Below are positions 55,653-64,000 of a stretch of 64,000 nt of DNA, piece after piece (the stretch's first letter is position 1; each line of letters starts with the position of its first letter). The position numbers were made by a program, and so were the translations under genes. The stretch is from Prostheceraeus crozeri (taxonomy: Eukaryota; Platyhelminthes; Polycladida; Euryleptidae): positions 1 to 64,000 of the forward strand of contig CAJQUW010007902.1 in assembly GCA_907163375.1 (NCBI GenBank). The letters are read 5' to 3'. The notes beneath the pieces were generated by a model. It did not search any database. It was not told the origin of the DNA and saw only the letters and a program-made list of their open reading frames with translations.

Positions 55653-56545
55653 CACACTGACGTTTCCATGATACACGGAGCCATGCTGATAATTTCCACA
55701 TTATCATGATTCAAACCTTAGTGAAGAATGTCATGCCTAAGAAAGAAGGAGAGAGTAATGTTCATCTAGCTAAGCTGATGGCAGACGTTTATGATACACA
55801 GTTCTCCTTTACAAGTTCCCGTAAAATAGTTGTGACACTTTTGTGAGGGACTCACTTAATCTAGCAGGTTGATTTTTATCTCACACGTGCTTAGAGTGTT
55901 TCCTAACTCATATGCATTCGACTTACAACGTTACAGGTTGTTATGTGTATACTTGTATGTTGTCAATGCAGACTGTGAAAACGTTTAACACTGTCTTTAT
56001 TTACAAAACAGTCTACACACGCATTCAATTTGATAAAGGCAAACAACACATTTATTAAAGCTGGTACGCTAACGAGTGTGACTGCAGAAACATTTCATAA
56101 AACTTTTTTCAACGTTCGCTAAGTTTCACAACATCATGTCAAAGACTTCTTCCAAAACTTATTTCAACGTTTGCGTTTAGACTTTTAAGCGAACACGTGC
56201 TTCACGTATTCTACACGAACGGTTAACACATGTGATACAAAACCCTAAATCCCTAAATCCCTAAATCCAACCGTAGATGGCCCTACCCTTGGTTTATGGA
56301 CTTTAGGACTTTAGGACCCACGCGATTCAATGTCATGGATCTAGCTCTCACACACTCAACGTTTGTGACAAGACTTTACCTGGTTTTATAAAGCATTCAC
56401 CACCGTACTACTTACTATAGGACCTTTTAAAACTGTGAAACAATCTACACAGTGCAGTGAAACTTTCTAGTGTTGTGGTGAACACTGTTTTCATATAACA
56501 TTCTATACTCTTAGTCTCACTGCAGTAGAAAACTGCTTTTAGTAA

Positions 56546-56740
56546 ACCTGATGAAGTGTTCATCAATCTAACAGTCATGGAGTTTGAATTTTCTAGTAAG
56601 GGAAGATTTGGCAACTGTCTCCACTCAACATAAAACTTTCTAGCACTGTGAAGGTAAGCTACAAGACAATCTACACTGTGCAGTAAAACCTTTTCGATAA
56701 AACTTTCTAGTGCTGTGATGAGTTCAGTCAGTCAGAAAAC
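56546..56740. other. flank right of the arms with ACTTTCTAGTGCTGTG motifs
   Basis: AACTTTCTAG(T/C)(G/A)CTGTG and ACAATCTACACTGTGCAGTAAAAC recur here and also occur inside the outer arms. The element's own terminal zone may therefore extend past the point where the arms stop matching. Confidence 0.5.
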
Positions 56741-57400
56741 TTCGATGATCAAACTTTACTTACAAAACGTAGTCACGGCAAAACTATTTGACTACACTAA
56801 ACTTTGCTTTTGCAAATCATGACACACTTTCTGACGACACTCACGAATACAACTTCGATGATCAAACTTTATTTTCACAAACGTGCATCGCGGTAAAACT
56901 ATTTGACTACACTAATCTTTGCTTTTTCAAACCTTGATACACTTTCTGACGACACTCACGAAGAAAACGTCAATGATCAAACTTTACTTTCACAAACGTG
57001 TGTCACGGTAAAACTATTTGACTACACTAACGCTTACATTTTGTGACATTTGTGTTTCATAAAACGTCATGATCAAACTTTCTAACTATACATCAACCTG
57101 TGTTGCAGCAAAACTTTTCTACAACATGATATACTTTGTGACTACACTCACGAATAGAACTTCGATGATCAAACTTTGCTTTCACAAACGTGCGTCACGG
57201 TAAAACTATTTGACTACACTAAACTTTGCTTTTACAAACCATGACACACTTTCTGACGACACTCACGAATACAGCTTCGATGATCAAACTTTACTTTCAC
57301 AAACGTGCGTCGAGGAAAAATTATTTGACTACACTAAACTTTGCTTTTGCAAACCATGATACACTTTCTGACTACGTTCACAAGAGCTTGTTTACTAGCG
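56741..57400. repeat. tandem repeat, about 112-bp unit, roughly six copies
   Basis: TTCGATGATCAAACTTT recurs near 56741, 56853, 56967, 57064, 57161 and 57274. The unit includes CACGGTAAAACTATTTGACTA and CACTTTCTGACGACACTCAC. Spacing is 112-114 bp, with two shorter units. It lies directly right of the Polinton-like arms. Confidence 0.88.
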
Positions 57401-58190
57401 AAGAGAGAAATCTGTGATGTGTTGCGTGTGGCGCATGAATGCCCCTTCCAATTCATTCCATTCATCATTTCGTCTCCGTGATAGAAACAAGCAGAACTCA
57501 TGGCCCATTCTCGCATGTATGGCCAACTATCGGGAGACAAGTGCAATGGAGATTTTATGAGGTAACCTGTGGCAGACAGCTAAATGTCGCCCTGGCGGTC
57601 AGAGTACAACGTTGAGACGAAAGGCAACCACAAGGAAACATGACGCAGAGATGTTTCACAAGGATTACCATTGCCCACGTCCCGTGCAGTACTCATCGCT
57701 ACGGACTTCACCTCTGTCTCGAAAGAACGCCCACCAACAGGAAGTATGACACCAAATATCTCCGTGACTTGCACCGTCAATGACTTGATAGCCAGACATG
57801 AAAACCGGTGGAGTTGGTAAGAGGTTGGCAGATTTTGATCAGCTTGATAGCAAGCCGTAATTTACAAGCGTTTTGCAATGGAGATGTTTAGATGCCACCC
57901 ATGACAAGATAGCTAAGACTCAACCGATTGGCGTTCAAAGTGCTACGTCGAGAACTGTGTGAAATGCCCAACATGAGTTGCCCCAGTGGTTTCGGTCTAA
58001 AATATGACACACTCCGTTGTCACACTTATCACTACGGCATCATCCGCCGTCCCGAAGGAACACCCTGTCAGTGGAATATTGCAGCAAAACTCTCCGTGTC
58101 ATGCTCGCTTTCAGTGAAAAGCCGCTTGTATCAAGTCTGGCTGGTGCACACTTATACATGCCTTCATTGACTTCAGCAGGGTCGAAAACC
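57334..58190 (-). other. coding-like but unidentified stretch
   Basis: Minus-strand frames (about 57334-57546, 57580-57780 and 58030-58190) have ordinary amino-acid composition, for example WPYMREWAMSSACFYHG and RLDTSGFSLKASMTRR, in contrast to the AT-rich noise around them. No family is recognised. The position beside the polB element raises the possibility of a remnant of one of its other genes, but nothing in the sequence shows this. Confidence 0.25.
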
Positions 58191-58619
58191 CCAGAAAACC
58201 TCCAAAAATAACGAATAAAAAAAATAACGAAATTTTTAACTTTTTAGCACTACTTATAAAATCTTATAAGTAGTCTGTCAATATGGGTTTGATCAATAGC
58301 GACCGAACTTTTTTTGAATCAAGTCAAAAGGTTTAGTAGAAGCAAAGTTACAAGCCTTTAAAGTTTTGGAGTCTTTTATGACCTGGAGAGGAAGGCCATG
58401 TCTGACGCCTTAGCTGATATCAGCCATGAAAATTTCTGAGTCTCCTGAAATTTAGAATGTCCGATGCTATCATCAGAGCTCCGGAGTTCACCTACCCCAA
58501 CTTAGTCAGGAGGAGAACTGATTTCCACAGGTAGAGTTTCCACTTATATAGTTTGTGGTGATCAGCTGATGACGTAATCTCAATCATGCAGAACTTTAAA
58601 CCCGTCTATCTCCGGTTCT

Positions 58620-60350
58620 AGTGCTCCGATCGACTTCAAATTTTGACAGCCACGTCTTCTCGCTCTCCCCTTGCATTTAAGACATCTCTCGACTCTCTAC
58701 GATGAACAGAAGCCGAGTTGAAAAAACTCGATTTTCAACATGCTCTCATTTCAAAACGAAACCTTTCACGCATCTGAAAAGATAGGATCCTAGAGAACAA
58801 AGTAAGGTCTTGCCCCTAAAAGAACCCCGAGCTCTTCATTCACTTCCAATCCTCCGCTATTCATCGCCAAAGGTGGCCACAATTTAACATTTTCAGGAAA
58901 AAATCCCGTGTGGAGAACCAGTGTGAAGAAAATTCTCAACTTTTTCTCTCTGATTCACTTGAAACTCACCCTCTAGATGTAGAATGGCACGCTGATTCCA
59001 AATCTGGTCTCTGATTTCCCATCCGAGGCCTCGTTCACCCGCTAGAGCCATTGTCGTAAAATTCTAACTCTGTCGTTTTTTCGCCAATTTCCCAAATTTT
59101 CAATGGCGTCTCACATCTAAACGAAGGCAGACATGAGCAAGCCGTTTCTTTTACTGAATTTGTCTCACTCTTAGCTTTCAAATGAGCTATCACACAACTT
59201 TCTACGATCTCTAGAACCGAAGTTGCAAGTCTCGTTCCAGAGGGGGGAGAGAGGTCAGAACTTTTTCTCTCCGATTGAGCTGGAAACAACTCCTCTAGAC
59301 CCAAAATTGGCCAAAAAGTCCAAATCCGTGGTCCATTTTTTACGTACGAGGCTTCGTTTGGCCGCTACAGACATTTTCATAAAATTCTAGCTCTGTCGTT
59401 TTTCGGTGATGGATAAAAATCTTAAAGTCAGTCTCACATCTAAACGAAGGCAGATATAAACAAGCCGTTTCTTCCACTGAACTTGTCTTACTCTTAGCTT
59501 TCAAACGAGCTATTGCACGACTTTCTACGATCTCTAGAACCAAAGTTGGAAGTCTCGTCCAGGGGGGGGGTCAGAACTTTTTCTCTCCGATTGAGTTGGA
59601 AAGTAGTTCCTAGACCCAATATTAACCAAAAAGTCCGAATTTGCCCTCCGTTTTGCCATACGAGGCCTCCTTCATGTCAAAAAATGGACTTTCTCATCCC
59701 AAAACATCCAAAACCTGCCTTCTCTAACTCTGACGTTTTCCTGCCATTTTCCTCTCTAAACCCAGGAAAATAGGACCAAACTGAGCTTTCCAGTGCATTT
59801 TTCTCATTCTTAGCTTTCAAATGAGCTATCAGACGACTTTCTACGATCTCTAGAACCAAAGTTGGAAGTCTCGTCCAGAGGGGTGGGACGTCTTCAAAAT
59901 TTTTTCCCTCCGATGTCGCTTGAAACAACCTTCCTAACCCAACATTTCACGTAGACTCCGAATCTGCCCTCCGTTTTCCCATCCGAGCACTCCTTCATGC
60001 CGAATTGTGGACTTTCTCATCCCAAAACCACCAAAATCAGCCTTTTTCTAACATACCGTTTTCAGAGATTCCACCCCTTGCATCACAGGAAAACTCCTCC
60101 TTCCTCACCCAAAATTTCACGTAGACTCCGAATCTGAACTCCAATTTCCCATCCGAACCCTCCTTCATGCCGAATTCTACTCATCCCAAAACCACCAAAA
60201 CCTACCTTTTCTCATTCTATCCTTCCCACATTCCTACCCTTGCCGCCTTCCTTCCTTCCAGAGGGGGAGGGGTAGGGAACGGTTTCTTCCTCTCGGACCC
60301 ATTCCTCCCATCACATCCTTGGCGTTTTTCCTTCCAGGGGGGGGCTGAGT
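58620..60350. repeat. degenerate tandem repeats, about 320-bp unit, four to five copies
   Basis: Landmarks such as TTTCTACGATCTCTAGAAC (about 59199, 59522, 59838) and CC(A/G)TACGAGGC or CCCATCCGAG (about 59020, 59340, 59656, 59980, 60150) recur every 315-325 bp, the last interval shorter. Copies are about 70-80% alike. A C-rich/T-rich strand bias and GGGG runs (59561, 60258, 60336) are notable. It encodes no protein. Confidence 0.8.
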
Positions 60351-63300
60351 CAGCATGATGACTCAGCAGCGATGACTCATCGCTGCACCGCACCGGCCTT
60401 GGGTCTGGGACGGGATGACTACTTCAATGCTCGAGTGTTGTGCAGAGTTAAGTACATACGCGTATTAATATTTCATCCCAACATTTTAATAAGGCCATGT
60501 TTCCTTTAGTCTACATGTATAGTTGTTAAATTTTTATACAAATGTGTCTCCTTTAAGGGAGCAGTAATGCAAAAATTGTACCATTAAAATAATCCTGTAG
60601 CAAAATGAAGTAGGATCGACATGGTCAATAACTATGTTAAGTGAACCAAAGATCCAAAGTGAGTAAAAGATGAAGTTTGAAAAGCACAGGCTGATCAATA
60701 ACCGATTTGTTATAAAAGCAAAGAAATAAAGACAATGTCGTCATGCTATTAAAAAGAAACATTTCGCGATAGAATTGCGTTGACGGTAAACTACGTAATA
60801 GCAGTTTTGTGCAAAAAGGAAAAAGACTGTCATGTCTTATGAATCATTAAAGAATTAAGAGCGGAATGAGAAGAACCGATGTAAGGGGGGGGGTGTAAGG
60901 GATCAGTAGAGATAGATAAAGAACACCTATCTGCTAATGCAACCAAATGATTCAAGAAAATGTAAATTTGTAAGTCAAATACGTGTGCATAGCGGGCTCT
61001 ATTCCTTACTTGAACGAGCATTTAGTCAAATGTTCCGCACAATAATTTCTAGGTGGCAAGTCAGAATCAAGGCTCAATAATGATAGAAAATGGACTACTA
61101 CAATTTTAAAGAGCAATAGTCCTATACCGAAGATAGCAAAGAAATGTCATAAAAGTTACAACACACAGTCGGTGACTTTCTTCAAGGGCTCCCATTCCAC
61201 ATCTCTGGAGTCAAATACGGTATTCGGATCGCGGAATGCTGTGCAAAAGTTCCACTGAGATGGAGATATTGGACACCAAGCATTCTATACGAGCAGGAGC
61301 AACATATTGATCAGGAGCCTATCCTGTGGGGGCGTGGGGATTCTGTGCGGACACCCACAGTTTTTCTGTGGATATGGGGTGTTGTGGGGATTCAAATATC
61401 AATCCTCACGGCAACCCTGAAAATGCCACATCCTTCTCCAAAAAATATGAGTGCACTTTTGATTTTTCACGCACGATTAACGTGAGAGTGACAGGTAATG
61501 TTCTCAAACAAACTAGTAGTATTTCATTTTTGTCTCTGATGTGACCTTTGGTGCGCATGTGTGATCGAGCCTAGGAAGGCTTGTCTTCTCTACTAAATCA
61601 CAGAGTGAAACGACACTCCTTTTTCACTATCGCGGTTCATTCCCTCAACTATTACAAGCTTTGCATCCACTGCTGTCTCTGTACTTTTGTTTGACGGAGA
61701 AAGTTCACATCAGGAGAGTGACAGCTATGCACGAGGATAAATAATTTGTTTGTATTATATTTCGGGTCTAGTTATAGGCGGAGTCCGGAGTCCTATCATT
61801 TCATAGGACTCCTACTCCGACTCCGGCAGAAATGAAAGGACTCCGGGACTACGACTCCATATCCTTGGTAGAAATGTTGATGATGCACATAACATGAATG
61901 ATGCACATTGACCGAGCATAATTTTTTAGCCTTCATGATTACGCTAAAGGCCTTGTCCTGGCAGTTCTGATCGGCGCGCACTTGCATGCATTCCATGTGT
62001 TCAAATTTGTTCATAAAATGGAGCTCAAAGTTTTCTGAGAGTGCATTTTATTTATTGCATTTTTTGCGGACGAGCGACAATCTGTCGCACTTAATTTATT
62101 ATAAGGACATTTTTGTCATTGATAGACGAATGAATCACTATTGTGATGATAGTAAATAGGATTATATAGGCTCCCGATCTCAATTGTTGCGAAATTATAA
62201 AATAAATGCTGATAAGTACCAAATCATTCTGGAAAGTATAATACACGCCATCGAAACCCCAAGAAGGAAACAAAAAGGATGTCCTTTGCACCGTAATCAT
62301 TCGGTGGAGATTGAAAATGCTGTATGATATATGCATCACAGGTCGTTCAGTGGTAATTCTCAAGAATAGAAAAAGAACTGAGGCTCAGCATTAAGTGACA
62401 TTATTCAATATACTTTGCCATAACAAAATTCTCAATTTTCCGGGAGCCATGCTTCAAATTTTTCCGAAATGGAAGCAAAAGTTATGAGTTTTCTTAACGA
62501 ATATTTACTGGCCAAAGAAACAGTAAGGCCTGAGGCATACACGATATTAAGCCATAAGCCACAAGTCATAAGCAATAAGCCGTCACCCGGTTTAGAATCC
62601 TTGGGCGATTATCTTCATCGAATCGAATTTGTGATACAGCGCGTCATTTTCCATGCTTAAGCTTTGCTATGCTTTATGCTCTTACAAAAATTAGAAAGAT
62701 ACAATATATTTTCTTTTTCTGCCTGCTTGTATTACCTGTCATGGGACGCAATATTGTTAAAATGTCTTATGACCTACGACTGATGACTTATGGGTTACGG
62801 CGTAATGAGGATCGTGAAGCGACTTGCTAAAATCTGACCGCCATTTTCATAGGTTTTGTCAAACTAGACGAGTGAGGGCTTGAAGGCTCAACAAGACCTA
62901 CACTGTTGGTCATCTAGGAAGATACCGGTAGTTATTAAGTTGGACGCACATAGAAAAATAGATCTGCCGAAGGTTAGCTACAGTATTATGCAACTTGTCT
63001 TGATATCACGTTGCTGTAGGGAGACCGGTGCAAGCTGCTGCAATTTTTTAATTTTTTGAGAGTATGACGAGTGCTGTGATACAATCGTTCTGATTAGCGT
63101 TATCAAATGAATTTAGATCATGAGACAAACGCACATGTAGCTACTTTGGGAAGACCTTCCACCTCACTCCTTCAGTGCCTTTCAATAGTTCATGAGCTAG
63201 CATGAATTTATGTAGGGAACGAGGTTGTACCTCAAGCTTTCATAGCACTGAACTTCTCTCGGCTAAAAACGGCACGTCTGCCGAATTAGATCGCTTGTCT

Positions 63301-64000
63301 TTCATAATGGGTTTGAAGTGAAAAACCCCATGCATTTCCATTGAAGAGATTGTGGCATTTCGGCTAGAAACGCTACTTTATCGAGTTAATGACTGTGTAT
63401 TAAGGTTGAAGAGATATTTCTTCAATATGACTTTTGTAAAAATTTTGTAAAAACAGGTCATGCTTTCATACAAGTGGTAGCAGTACTATGTCTTCTACGA
63501 AATCTGTGTGTGCTGTAAAACACTGTTTACATCGATTAGTCCTTGACAAATTGGCTAGAAGACGACCATCAATCGCACGGGACAGATAGTTCTGGTCACT
63601 TGACTGAACTTTGTTCATGATCTGGCGTCGTCTCTTGAGTTCATGCTGTTGCACATTTGAAAATCGGCACCCACATTGGCTTCAGCAGATTACTCTTCTT
63701 CCACGACGAAATATTCTTATAATTATCGTTGAACAGTATCTGATGAGGCATCCGAAAAGAAGGACCTGAGAAAGCGGATAACGGTGAGATTCATTCAATA
63801 GCCATAGATCGTCAGGGGATGTAGTTGGGTTCAGCTCTCGGATGATATAGTTCGCGCGAACAACGAACTTGAACATCATGAAAATGAGTGTCCTAGGTTC
63901 CTTCTCCAAGTAACTCAAAGGATTTTCAGGGATGACACAATTTCAACCGGAAGGTCAAACTTATATGAGGGGATGATAGCATTAGTCTGACTTTCATTCA
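60351..64000. other. 3.6 kb without a recognisable gene
   Basis: AT-rich DNA with short unrelated frames. Patches rich in GGACTCC/GACTCCG occur near 61780-61860 and a G-run near 60884. ATAAGCCATAAGCCACAAGTC (direct short repeats) lies near 62550-62580. I see no feature I can support. Confidence 0.45.

Larger units (their letters stand above)
45409..56545. mobile_element. fossil Polinton-like (protein-primed DNA polymerase B) element with 3.1-kb inverted arms
   Basis: The left arm 45409-48539 and right arm 50332-56545 are inverted copies about 99% alike, apart from two inserts in the right arm. The centre (48540-50331) encodes most of a DNA polymerase B of Polinton type. Each arm carries a TBP-like gene, a short repeat-containing ORF, degenerate tandem repeats and the last part of the polymerase gene. 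No capsid, integrase, protease or packaging ATPase is visible. The element is broken and lacks much of a normal 15-20 kb Polinton. The close identity of the arms suggests a young rearrangement. True termini and target duplication could not be fixed; the ends given are where arm similarity fades. Confidence 0.78.
50332..56545 (-). repeat. right inverted arm of the Polinton-like element, with two inserts
   Basis: Inverted copy of 45409-48539, about 99% alike in the parts compared by eye. Two inserts are absent from the left arm: 51449-52142 and 53139-55649. The outer part has three TTTAGGGA-like units (near 56243-56270), the left arm two. Confidence 0.9.

Noticed and set aside
45409-56545. Interpretation of the region as two separate host genes in inverted order
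   Set aside because: The DNA polymerase B motifs (DTDS, LRPKMYS, Exo II/III) are of protein-primed Polinton type, not cellular, and the arms include non-coding repeats.
61775-61860. GGACTCC/GACTCCG-rich patch (also near 43800) as a mobile element
   Set aside because: Low-complexity words without ends or coding; not enough to define an element.

Overview
The window is AT-rich intergenic DNA from an animal, most likely an invertebrate. It is made almost entirely of transposable elements. Spliced transposase exons, microsatellites and animal-type hAT, CACTA, pogo, mariner, Penelope and Polinton-like families support this. I recognise no ordinary host gene, and the species cannot be named from the sequence. 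All calls come from reading motifs, repeats and termini by eye; no database search was possible.

Layout. 3-1736 is a mariner-like transposon with 175-bp terminal inverted repeats. 2584-19030 is a nest: two Penelope-like retroelements (PLE-1 on the minus strand, PLE-2 on the plus strand) lie head to head, and PLE-1 is split by a 13-kb CACTA (EnSpm) transposon, 3631-16604. The CACTA element has CACTAATAG termini, a GT target duplication and a spliced transposase gene. It also carries a 196-bp tandem array (5851-8678) and two fold-back repeats. 20859-34877 is a second nest. A third Penelope-like element (PLE-3) sits exactly between two 1.8-kb direct repeats about 99.5% alike. A 6.66-kb hAT transposon with a perfect 8-bp target duplication interrupts PLE-3, and a Tc1-like transposon interrupts the right direct repeat, whose left partner preserves the empty site. 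35957-37504 is a second, decayed Tc1-like copy, and 38339-39241 is a short pogo/Tigger element. About 39.2-45.4 kb has little that can be named.

45409-56545 is a fossil Polinton-like (protein-primed DNA polymerase B) element. It consists of two near-identical 3.1-kb inverted arms around a 1.8-kb centre. The polymerase is broken. Each arm carries a gene that reads like a TATA-box-binding-protein (TBP) fold. The right arm also holds two inserts, one of them a long open reverse-transcriptase gene of 807 codons. To the right lie 112-bp and then about 320-bp degenerate tandem repeats, followed by unannotatable sequence to 64000.

The most unusual observations are the TBP-like gene in a polB element, the 1.8-kb direct repeats abutting PLE-3, the hammerhead-ribozyme-like motif at the same 3' position in three different Penelope-like elements, and the satellite array inside the CACTA transposon.
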